Assembly (NCBI GenBank): GCA_947457715.1 | Contig: CANGXK010000213.1 | Span: 1 to 5,095, forward strand | DNA from: Gemmatimonadota bacterium | GTDB lineage: Bacteria > Gemmatimonadota > Gemmatimonadetes > Gemmatimonadales > Gemmatimonadaceae | DNA: 5,095 bases | Direction: 5' to 3' | Shown here: in pieces, positions 1 through 5,095 of the stretch | How positions within the stretch are numbered: position 1 is the stretch's first letter | Layout: each line of letters starts with the position of its first letter | Position numbers and translations under genes: made by a program | Notes under the pieces: generated by a model | Seen by the model: only the letters and a program-made list of their open reading frames with translations | Told to the model about the DNA's origin: nothing | Databases searched by the model: none

Positions 1-732
1 CACGATCAGCCGTTTGAGATACAACTCGTCCGCAATCCGCAGATAGAGCGGCATGTCGAGCGTGTTGTGGTGCGTGATGAACGGTCGTGCCGACGCACCG
101 CCGTACAGTGGCTGCAGCACCGGCGTTTCGACTTCGAGGTAGTTCAGCCCATCGAGATGCGACCGGATGCTCCGGGTGAGCACCGAACGGGCGCGGAAGA
201 GCGCGCGCACCTCGGGATGCACCGCCAGATCGGCATAGCGCTGACGCGCCCGCTGTTCCGTGTCGGAAAACCCCGAATAGCGCACCATCTGTCCATCGAC
301 CATCTGTTCCTTGCCGAAGGGCAGCGGCCGCAGCGACTTCGAGAGCAGCGTGGCCACCTTCACCTTGACGGTCGCTTCGCCGGTCTTCGTGCGCATCATC
401 GAGCCGCCCACGCCGACCCAGTCGCCGAGGTCCCAGGCATTGAGCTGGGCCCATGCGTCTTCACCGATCTCGTCGCGCCGGAAATACAGCTGCACGCGCC
501 CATCCATGTCCGCCAGGTGGGCGAACGCCGTCTTGCCCTGGCTGCGCCACGACGTGAGGCGGCCGGCCACCGTGACATCGGGCCCCTCGTCCGACGTGCC
601 TAGCGTGGCCACCGCTTCCGTGGCCGTGTGCGAGCGGTCGAACGAGTAGGCGAAGGGCTCGGTGCCCGCTGCGCGCAACGCATCGAGCTTGTCGCGTCGC
701 GCCTTCATCAGGAAGTTCAGATCGTCGCTCAC
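1..732 (-). CDS. lysS: Lysyl-tRNA synthetase (class II), N-terminal 244 residues; gene continues past the left window edge
   Basis: LysRS charges tRNA-Lys with lysine using ATP in the cytoplasm. The visible part reads in order: a charged N-terminal helix (residues about 1-25), an anticodon-binding OB-fold (about 52-130, with VTVAGRLTSWRSQGK and AHLADMDGRVQLYFR), the linker RQRYADL (about 162-168), and class II motif 1 with the LysRS signature around 180-220, including YLEVETPVLQPLYGGASARPF. It ends at LRIADELYLKRLIV, just before motif 2. The family is about 500 residues, so the catalytic C-terminal half is missing only because the window ends. The chosen start is GTG at 732-730. It overlaps the prfB stop as GTGA, and GGAGGG at 747-742 lies 9 bases upstream. 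An ATG eight codons further in is the alternative. The prfB-lysS order matches the classical bacterial operon, so co-transcription and coupled translation are expected. Nothing in the visible part looks broken. Confidence 0.96.
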   Translation of the reverse strand, partial: MSDDLNFLMKARRDKLDALRAAGTEPFAYSFDRSHTATEAVATLGTSDEGPDVTVAGRLTSWRSQGKTAFAHLADMDGRVQLYFRRDEIGEDAWAQLNAWDLGDWVGVGGSMMRTKTGEATVKVKVATLLSKSLRPLPFGKEQMVDGQMVRYSGFSDTEQRARQRYADLAVHPEVRALFRARSVLTRSIRSHLDGLNYLEVETPVLQPLYGGASARPFITHHNTLDMPLYLRIADELYLKRLIV

Positions 733-1854
733 AGCGGGCGTCCCTCCGCCTTCTCTTCGCTCTCCTGCTTCAGGTACGCCTGGATGAACGGATCGATCCC
801 GCCGTCCATGACCTTCTGGACGTCGGCGATCTTGAGCTCGGTGCGGTGATCGTTGACCATCGTGTACGGTTGGAAGACGTAGCTGCGGATCTGGCTGCCG
901 AATGACACGTCCTGCTTATCGGCATCGAGGAGGGCTTTCGCGGCGGCGAGTTTATCGGACTCACGCTGATACAGCTTGTTCTTCAGCTGTTTCATGGCGG
1001 TCGCCTTGTTCTTGAACTGCGAGCGTTCCGCCTGCGAGGCGCAGACGATACCGGTCGGCATGTGCGTGATGCGCACCGCGGACGACGTCTTGTTGACGTG
1101 CTGCCCACCGGCGCCAGAGGCGCGATAGACATCGATCCGCAAATCCTCGTCGCGGATCTCGATGTTGATCTCTTCGTTAACGACGGGATACACAAAGATC
1201 GACGCGAAGCTTGTATGACGCCGTGCCTGCGAATCGAAAGGCGAGATGCGGACGAGACGGTGTACGCCGGATTCCGGTCGAAGGAATCCATAGGCGTATT
1301 GCCCCTTGATCTCCAGAACCGCGCCCTTGATGCCGGCCTCTTCACCTTCGCTGAGATCCAGCATGTCGATCTCGAAGCCTTTCCGTTCCGCCCAGCGCGT
1401 GTACATGCGCATGATCATTTGCGCCCAGTCCTGCGCCTCAGTCCCGCCGGCGCCGGCGCTGATCTCGATCTGCGCATCCCGGAAGTCGTCCCGCCCACGC
1501 AGCAGCGATTTGAGCTCGAACGCGTCGAGTTCCTCGACGATGCGCTCGGTTTCCGCGTCTAGATCCTTCGACATCGCATCGTCGGGCTCCAGCGCCAGTA
1601 ACTCGTCGATCTCGCGCGCGGATTCGACGCGCGCACTCAACGCGTCGATTGGCTCGATCCAGCCCTTCAGCACCTTGACCTGCTGCACGATGTCCCGGGC
1701 ATACTCCTGGTCGTTCCAGAAGGCCGCGTCGGACATCTCACTCTCATAGGCGCTCAGTGTCGATCGTTTGACGTCGACGTCAAAGATACCTCCGCATGTC
1801 CACGAGCCGCTCTTCCGACCGGGCCAAGACCCGCAACCGTTCCCCGTCCTGCAT
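729..1854 (-). CDS. prfB: Peptide chain release factor 2, expressed through a programmed +1 frameshift
   Basis: RF2 recognises UAA and UGA in the ribosomal A site and triggers hydrolysis of peptidyl-tRNA. The reading is a join: 24 codons from ATG 1854 to CTT 1785-1783, skip T1782, then GAC at 1781 onward to the TGA at 731-729. This gives 374 residues, close to the 365 of E. coli RF2. The leader MQDGERLRV...MRRYL ends in RYL like the E. coli leader GYL, and the main frame resumes DVDVK, equivalent to DYDAK. The main frame holds the RF2 codon-recognition motif SPF (full-length residues 204-206, RISPFDSQARRHTSF) and the catalytic GGQ (249-251, RASGAGGQHVNKT). The residue equivalent to E. coli 246 is Ala, as in most RF2 proteins. 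A main-frame-only start at ATG 1736 would lose about 39 residues, so the frameshifted form is preferred. GGAGG at 1865-1861 sits 6 bases before the ATG. Expression should be autoregulated by RF2 abundance. The gene overlaps lysS downstream. Confidence 0.97.
1767..1784. repeat. Perfect 18-bp palindrome overlapping the frameshift site
   Basis: TTTGACGTCGACGTCAAA is identical to its own reverse complement. On the mRNA strand it begins within the slippery codon (the last two bases of CTT and the T of TGA) and runs 18 bases into the RF2 main frame. In RNA it could fold as a 7-bp stem (UUUGACG/CGUCAAA) closed by a UCGA tetraloop. The canonical RF2 site is not known to need a downstream stem-loop, so this may be chance, an RNA element, or a site for a dimeric DNA-binding protein. 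The symmetry is certain; any role is inference. Confidence 0.55.
1779..1794 (-). promoter_or_regulatory. RF2 programmed +1 ribosomal frameshift site
   Basis: Read 5'->3' on the minus strand the site is CGG AGG TAT CTT TGA C. The GGAGG (1793-1789) is a Shine-Dalgarno-like element separated from the slippery CTT (1785-1783) by one codon, TAT. An in-frame TGA (1782-1780) follows, with C in the +4 position, the weak termination context. This matches the E. coli site (AGG GGG UAU CUU UGA C) in order and spacing. When RF2 is scarce, the ribosome pauses at UGA, peptidyl-tRNA-Leu slips from CUU to UUU, and translation resumes at GAC. When RF2 is plentiful, a 24-residue peptide is released instead. 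The mechanism is known for the family; the site itself is read directly here. Confidence 0.96.
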
Positions 1855-1860
1855 GCCGTG

Positions 1861-1865
1861 CCTCC
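1861..1865 (-). promoter_or_regulatory. prfB ribosome binding site
   Basis: GGAGG on the minus strand lies 6 bases before ATG 1854. It supports starting RF2 at the 24-codon leader rather than at the internal ATG 1736 in the main frame, which has no comparable purine-rich element just upstream. Confidence 0.7.
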
Positions 1866-1877
1866 GCGTACGACGCA

Positions 1878-1904
1878 GGCCGCCCTCCGCGCGGGAGAGC
1901 GGCC
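1878..1904 (-). other. GC-rich hairpin in the prfB 5' leader
   Basis: On the minus strand GGCCGCTCTCC pairs with GGAGGGCGGCC around a 5-base CGCGC loop, giving 11 pairs with one G-U. It lies 23 bases upstream of the prfB start and 12 bases upstream of its GGAGG. No T-run follows on either strand, so it is not a typical intrinsic terminator. It could be a leader structure that affects prfB translation or transcript stability, or the remains of a boundary between transcription units. The pairing is visible; the function is unknown. Confidence 0.45.
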
Positions 1905-1905
1905 C

Positions 1906-1952
1906 GTAGTGTCAACAGCTATTACCAGTATTCAAGTGACATAGAAGGTACC
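1906..1952 (-). promoter_or_regulatory. AT-rich patch, probable prfB promoter region
   Basis: About 45 bases upstream of the prfB leader hairpin are clearly richer in A/T than anything nearby. They contain TTGACA (1915-1910), TAATAG, and a TGTCA/TGACA inverted pair. As the first AT-rich stretch upstream of prfB and downstream of non-coding or decayed sequence, it is the most likely place for the prfB-lysS promoter. I cannot assign a convincing -35/-10 pair: a -10 at 17-bp spacing from TTGACA would fall in GCGCGG. Confidence 0.25.
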
Positions 1953-1982
1953 CGGTCAGCGTACTGGCTTCCAGCGGCAGTA

Positions 1983-2653
1983 TCAGAAGAGCCGGCGCCA
2001 GCCTGGAAAGCACGCGCTCAGCGCTTCCTGGAAATCCGCCGACTGCTCGGCCGACCTGCAGCCGACCGGCTCTACGTGCGCCTCGTAGCGCTTGCAGTCT
2101 GATATGACGCTGGCCGTGGGCGGACGCCCGGCGGGTGAGTTCGGCCTCGATCGCACTGGTACCCGGCTTGAGCACTGGGATGATGCCGGCAGAGGCGTTA
2201 CCCGTGAACCCTCGACACGACTTGGGGCTCCCACTCGGCCTCACCTCGCGCGTCGACCAGAATCAGCCGAGGTCTCAACGTGATCTCACGTGCGCAGGCG
2301 GCCCACGTATCGCCGGTTACCTGACGCACGATCCAGGCAGACGTTCACCACGCCGTCACCCACGACGGGTCGCCGTACCCATGAGTCAAGTGAACAGCCG
2401 CGTGTTCGTTGAACGTAGGCCACGTCATGGACAAGGGCGAGAATCTGGCGAAGATGAAAGCTGGACGCAGCGGCGCCAGATGAGCGCTATGCTACCGGTG
2501 GACGGGACATCCAGCCGGGCCATTCGTGCCAAGGGTCTTGCCCCCACTCAAGAACAGCCGATCGTGCACCGGGAGCCGGCACGATGTGTCACTCTTCACA
2601 TCGATTGGCCGCAAATGCTCAGTGCAGGCCATTGGGAGGCACATCGCCGCCAT
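1983..2653 (-). pseudogene. Decayed protein-coding gene of unknown family (two in-frame stops, two frame changes)
   Basis: This fills most of the 800-base gap between the two gene blocks. From ATG 2653 (in-frame ATGs also at 2644 and 2632) the minus strand reads protein-like sequence, for example CRLPVHDRLFLSGGKTLGTN, then TAG at 2494-2492. The same frame continues as PLSMTWPTFNEHAAVHLTHG to TGA at 2347-2345, then EITLRPRLILVDARGEAEWE to TAA at 2200-2198. Removing one G just before that TAA continues the reading as NASAGIIPVLKPGTSAIEAE. A second change near 2100 enters the frame SDCKRYEAHVEPVGC...FPGWRRLF, stopping at TGA 1985-1983. Hand counts give roughly 70-80% GC at third positions in these frames, with second positions lower, as in coding DNA. 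I do not recognise the family and assign no function. The opposite strand is open from 2135 to 2794 in exact codon register, so a plus-strand gene cannot be excluded. Intact length would be about 220 residues. Confidence 0.35.
2561..2603. repeat. Two overlapping inverted repeats downstream of the envelope genes
   Basis: ATCGTGC (2561-2567) pairs with GCACGAT (2579-2585) around an 11-base loop. CGATGTG (2582-2588) pairs with CACATCG (2597-2603) around an 8-base loop. The two share bases 2582-2585, so only one hairpin can form at a time. They lie 60-100 bases past the stop of the last gene of the era block, a plausible place for transcript-end structure. Neither has a T-run, so I do not call a terminator. 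Confidence 0.3.
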
Positions 2654-2664
2654 CCTCGCATCCG

Positions 2665-3597
2665 TTATCGAGGTCGAGGAACCAGTCGAATCGCGGTCCG
2701 CACCTGCCGTCTGCCGTCTCGAGGATCGCCAATCGGTTCGACCATGGTGTGCACACTCTCGACGGTTACTCCGGCGATGCCGGCGCCACCGTAGCGCCGC
2801 ACGCGAACGCTGATATAGGCGTCGATGAGGCTCACCAGGTGATTCGCGCCAACCAGACCGACGTAATTGACCGCCCGCTGAACGCTGCGGTTCGCGCTCG
2901 CGATCGTCTGGGCGTACACGTCCTGCTGGAGCTGTGCATCCCGCCAGCTCCAGCGATACGCGTCGGGCACCGCGCGCGACCGGTAGAAGGTGAGTGCACG
3001 CTGATATTCCGGGCTGCCGATGTCGGGCGTTACGTCGGGATTGAGCCAGTAGGTCTCACGAGCGAGCAGCCAGCGCGCACCGTTGAAGGTCGACTCGTCC
3101 GTTTCCGGATCGACAGCGCCACCAGGTACTCTGTCAAATGCCCCGCTCTCCAGAAACTTTTCCATCGACTCGTAATAGTCCCAGCTCCCACGAGGCCGCT
3201 CGCCTCCAAACGGCTGCCGGGCTACCTCGAAGGCAAGGGCGCGATAGGCGTCGCGATCCCGGTTGGCGTCACGCCGGGCTCGCACCTGCTGAAGCAGCAG
3301 ATAGCCCTCGGCCACCAGATACCCGACGCCCCGCTGCTGCCCGAGGGCGAACTGCCCACCTCCCGGCACAAGCGCTGAGACCGCGGGTGCCCACCACGGC
3401 GCTCTGGTCGGCTCGGCCGTGTACCCGATGGATTCCGAGCCAACCGGTACCTGCACCAGCATGCCAATCCCACCAGTTGACGCCGTAGACCCTTCGGACC
3501 GTAGGGCGACCGGCCCCCCCCCTTGCGCCTCGATCGACATGCAGGGGAACCCGAGCCACACCAGCGATACGGCGGCGAAGGGTACTAGGCCGCGCAT
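2665..3597 (-). CDS. Conserved exported or membrane-associated protein of unknown function, third gene of the era block
   Basis: The product has 310 residues. A signal peptide is visible: Arg at residue 2, a hydrophobic stretch at about 4-20, and a likely cleavage after SIEA (residue 24). There is no convincing lipobox at C19. Residues 66-103 (APWWAPAVSALVPGGGQFAL followed by GQQRGVGYLVAEGYLLLQ) form a glycine-rich hydrophobic hairpin, of the kind in DUF5683-like or TM2-like proteins that sit beside outer-membrane barrels. A charged middle region follows (RDANRDRDAYRALAFEVARQ, then WDYYESMEKFLESGAFD). A second hydrophobic segment lies at about 243-265 (NYVGLVGANHLVSLIDAYI). I recognise the pattern as typical of conserved hypothetical proteins in Gemmatimonadota-like genomes, but assign no function. 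ATG at 3597 shares its A with the upstream TGA (TGATG), so translation is probably coupled to the PorV-like gene and the two proteins may work together in the envelope. Stop is TAA at 2667-2665. A G9 tract encodes residues 26-28. Confidence 0.85.
   Translation of the reverse strand: MRGLVPFAAVSLVWLGFPCMSIEAQGGGPVALRSEGSTASTGGIGMLVQVPVGSESIGYTAEPTRAPWWAPAVSALVPGGGQFALGQQRGVGYLVAEGYLLLQQVRARRDANRDRDAYRALAFEVARQPFGGERPRGSWDYYESMEKFLESGAFDRVPGGAVDPETDESTFNGARWLLARETYWLNPDVTPDIGSPEYQRALTFYRSRAVPDAYRWSWRDAQLQQDVYAQTIASANRSVQRAVNYVGLVGANHLVSLIDAYISVRVRRYGGAGIAGVTVESVHTMVEPIGDPRDGRRQVRTAIRLVPRPR
3514..3522 (-). repeat. G9 homopolymer inside the exported-protein gene
   Basis: Nine consecutive C on the plus strand (G on the coding strand) encode Gly-Gly-Gly at residues 26-28, right after the predicted signal peptide. 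It is the longest single-base run in the window. A gain or loss of one base would move the rest of the 310-residue protein out of frame. G/C tracts of this length near the 5' end of surface-protein genes are known slippage sites for phase variation in some bacteria, and also common assembly-error sites. Confidence 0.6.
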
Positions 3598-4595
3598 CAG
3601 AAGCGCGCTCGGAGCGAGATGTAAGTCGGCGGCTCGCCGAGTTGCGCCGATGCCGTATCGAAGCGACGGGCCAGATCCAACGCGAACCCGCCGCGCTCGA
3701 ACCCGAAGCCAATCGATGCGCCCTTCGCATCGCCAGGCTGCAGTTTATAGCCTCCACGAAGGTATGCCACTTCGCGATACCCGAGAATGAGCCCAAGCCC
3801 GCCCGCGGCGCCGTTGAGCGCCGCAGCGCTCTGGACATCCAGCGTTACGTCGAGCGATGCCCCGGATTCTCTCAACGATGAAATCGGCAGTCGAGCCTTT
3901 CCACCGACCTGCAGCACCCGTGGCAGAGGGTCCGCCTGCTCCGCGTCTTTGACTTGAAGGCCGGGACCGAGGTTTCGCACCGAGGCGCCAAGTGTGATCG
4001 GCAACGTCGTGGGCAACACATACTGCACACCGACATCGAGGGCACTCGTCGAACCGGAAATGACAGGCACATTGCCACAGATTCCGGTACACTGGAAGCG
4101 AAGCATGACAAACTTGTACGTCACTCCGGCGCTCAGTCGCTTTCCCACCGGCGTCGCGTAGGACAACGCGAGTTGATAGTTCCGGTTCGTGATCGTGCCG
4201 ATCTCCGTGCCATTGATCGGATCCGTCGCCGCCTGGTCACCATAGTTCACGAGATACGCCGATGCGGCGATGGTGCCGAGCACACGCGATGGCACGGCCA
4301 TCGTGAGCATGTCACTGGTGGCGATCAAGGTCTGCGAGTGGTGGACTGCGATCTCCCTCTTACCCATGCGGGCCAGCGCGGCAGCATTCCACCACATCGC
4401 CTCGGTGCCCAAGGTCGAATCTGCCACGACGGCTTCCCCCTGCCCCACCGCATGCGCACCGAAGGGCACGAGTAAGAACAAGCCGCCATTCTGCGCAAAC
4501 GCGGGCCGCGCCATGCACATGCAGAGCGCGAGCAGCACGCCAGCAGGTACGCACGCGCGTGCATACCGTTTCAGCAACGGTCGCGCCTGAATCAC
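3597..4595 (-). CDS. PorV/PorQ-like outer-membrane beta-barrel protein
   Basis: The product has 332 residues. The signal peptide is clear: basic N-terminus (RPLLKRYAR), hydrophobic core at about 17-28, and cleavage expected after ARPAFA (residue 34). The mature N-terminus carries the hallmark of the PorV/PorQ (UPF0164-type) barrels: PFGAHAVGQGEAVVADSTLG followed by MWWNAAALARMGKREI (about 44-82). Alternating polar and hydrophobic strands follow to the end, which is ARF with a terminal Phe typical of barrel proteins recognised by the BAM machinery. Known members act in type IX secretion (PorV as shuttle/attachment protein) or as FadL-like barrels, but which applies here is unknown. Cys169 and Cys173 (FQCTGICGN) could form a loop disulfide. 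The start is GTG 4595-4593, needed to include the signal peptide, and overlaps the era stop as GTGA. The stop overlaps the next ATG by one base. No strong Shine-Dalgarno is visible, which fits coupled translation. Confidence 0.88.
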   Translation of the reverse strand: MIQARPLLKRYARACVPAGVLLALCMCMARPAFAQNGGLFLLVPFGAHAVGQGEAVVADSTLGTEAMWWNAAALARMGKREIAVHHSQTLIATSDMLTMAVPSRVLGTIAASAYLVNYGDQAATDPINGTEIGTITNRNYQLALSYATPVGKRLSAGVTYKFVMLRFQCTGICGNVPVISGSTSALDVGVQYVLPTTLPITLGASVRNLGPGLQVKDAEQADPLPRVLQVGGKARLPISSLRESGASLDVTLDVQSAAALNGAAGGLGLILGYREVAYLRGGYKLQPGDAKGASIGFGFERGGFALDLARRFDTASAQLGEPPTYISLRARF

Positions 4596-5095
4596 GTCTT
4601 TTCGTTCGGGTCGCCGTATCCGAGCCGAAGCACCGCGTTGCGATTGCGACGCCAGTTCGGCAGCACCTTGACCCAGAGGTCGAGGTACACGGGCTGGCCC
4701 ACGAAGCGCTCGATCTTCTCACGCGCTACGCGGCCAAGCTTCTTGATCTGTTGTCCGTTGGCTCCGATCACAATGCGTTTCTGGCTCTCTCGTTCGACAT
4801 GCAGGACCGCCCGAATGTACAGCGGAGTGGAGCCTTCGCGGTACTCCTCGATTTCACACGCGAGCGCATGCGGCAACTCGTCACCGAGCTGCTCAAGTGC
4901 GGTTTCACGCACGAACTCGGCGCAGAAGAACTTCACCGGCTGCGTCGACAGCTCATCGGGCGGGTAAAGGTACGGGCTCTCCGGCAGAAGCCGCGTAATG
5001 GCTGCGACCAGCCGATCCATGCCGTCCCCCGTGTTCGCCGAGAAGAGCACCGCATCCGGATAGTGCTCGAGGAGGTTGAACTTCTTCGGCTCATC
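4592..5095 (-). CDS. era: GTPase Era, C-terminal 167 residues; the 5' part lies beyond the right window edge
   Basis: Era is a GTPase that binds the 3' end of 16S rRNA and helps mature the 30S subunit. The visible part begins just before the G5 motif (VLFSANTGDGMDRL, visible residues 16-29). The linker has PYLYPPDELSTQPVKFFCAE. The KH RNA-binding domain follows, with HVERESQKRIVIGANGQQIK (visible residues 99-118); the GxxG loop is GANG at 111-114, and the domain ends in YLDLWVKVLPNWRRN and LRLGYGDPNEKT. This closely follows the E. coli Era C-terminus (VEREGQKKMVIG, LELWVKVKSGW). The G1-G4 nucleotide-binding motifs are outside the window, so an intact G domain cannot be confirmed. The reading frame is open to the last base. 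The stop TGA at 4594-4592 overlaps the GTG start of the PorV-like gene by four bases, indicating a shared transcript. Confidence 0.95.
   Translation of the reverse strand, partial: DEPKKFNLLEHYPDAVLFSANTGDGMDRLVAAITRLLPESPYLYPPDELSTQPVKFFCAEFVRETALEQLGDELPHALACEIEEYREGSTPLYIRAVLHVERESQKRIVIGANGQQIKKLGRVAREKIERFVGQPVYLDLWVKVLPNWRRNRNAVLRLGYGDPNEKT

Noticed and set aside
67..603. Plus-strand open frame of 178 codons opposite lysS
   Set aside because: Antisense to well-conserved lysyl-tRNA synthetase sequence, Arg- and His-rich shadow composition.
1062..1562. Plus-strand open frame of 166 codons opposite prfB
   Set aside because: It lies entirely antisense to the conserved RF2 coding sequence, including the GGQ and SPF regions; it is a shadow caused by high GC content.
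1910..1915. TTGACA on the minus strand as a -35 box for prfB
   Set aside because: At 16-18 bp spacing the -10 position falls in the GC-rich hairpin (GCGCGG) with no TATAAT-like sequence. Only the AT-rich patch as a whole is kept, at low confidence.
2278..2291. ACGTGATCTCACGT inverted repeat
   Set aside because: Only 6-bp arms, within probable decayed coding sequence, with no promoter nearby; expected by chance.
2427..2483. Small plus-strand frame starting ATG GAC AAG GGC as a possible short peptide gene
   Set aside because: Only 18 codons, no clear ribosome binding site or promoter, and opposite a more protein-like minus-strand reading.
1906..2664. Structured RNA gene (tRNA, tmRNA, 4.5S, RNase P RNA) or insertion sequence in the gap
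   Set aside because: No tRNA T-loop or recognisable conserved core of these RNAs was found by eye, and no paired terminal inverted repeats, target-site duplication or transposase motif is visible.
2584..3378. Plus-strand open frame of 264 codons opposite the exported-protein gene
   Set aside because: The minus-strand gene has a signal peptide, start/stop overlap with its neighbour and protein-like composition; the plus frame has none of these.

Overview
The window reads as chromosomal DNA from a high-GC, diderm bacterium, most likely of the Gemmatimonadota or a related FCB-group lineage. That assignment is an inference from three things: GC-rich third codon positions, a PorV/PorQ-type outer-membrane barrel gene, and a conserved exported protein encoded next to it. 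No rRNA or other phylogenetic marker is present to confirm it. Every gene I can support lies on the minus strand, so transcription runs from the right end of the window to the left.

Right block (5095 to 2665). The 3' part of era (ribosome-assembly GTPase, KH-domain end) overlaps by 4 bases the GTG start of a PorV/PorQ-like outer-membrane beta-barrel gene. That gene's stop codon shares one base with the ATG of a 310-residue exported or membrane-associated protein of unknown function. The stop/start overlaps point to one translationally coupled transcript that joins a housekeeping ribosome-assembly gene to two envelope genes. The third gene carries a run of nine G immediately after its signal peptide.

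Middle (2664 to about 1906). There is no intact gene here. Across most of it the minus strand carries protein-like reading in three successive frames, broken by one TAG, one TGA and two frame changes, which looks like a decayed gene of unknown family. Two overlapping inverted repeats lie near its 5' end. A short AT-rich patch and a GC-rich hairpin follow, and probably belong to the promoter and 5' leader of prfB.

Left block (1904 to 1). prfB (peptide chain release factor 2) is present with its leader and its classical programmed +1 frameshift site: a GGAGG Shine-Dalgarno-like stretch followed by TAT CTT TGA C. Joining the 24-codon leader to the main frame gives a 374-residue RF2. prfB overlaps the GTG start of lysS (lysyl-tRNA synthetase) by 4 bases, the familiar prfB-lysS translation operon; lysS runs off the left end. 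A perfect 18-bp palindrome starts inside the frameshift site itself, which is the most unusual small-scale structure I see. I did not find a defence system, CRISPR array, intact mobile element or tRNA.
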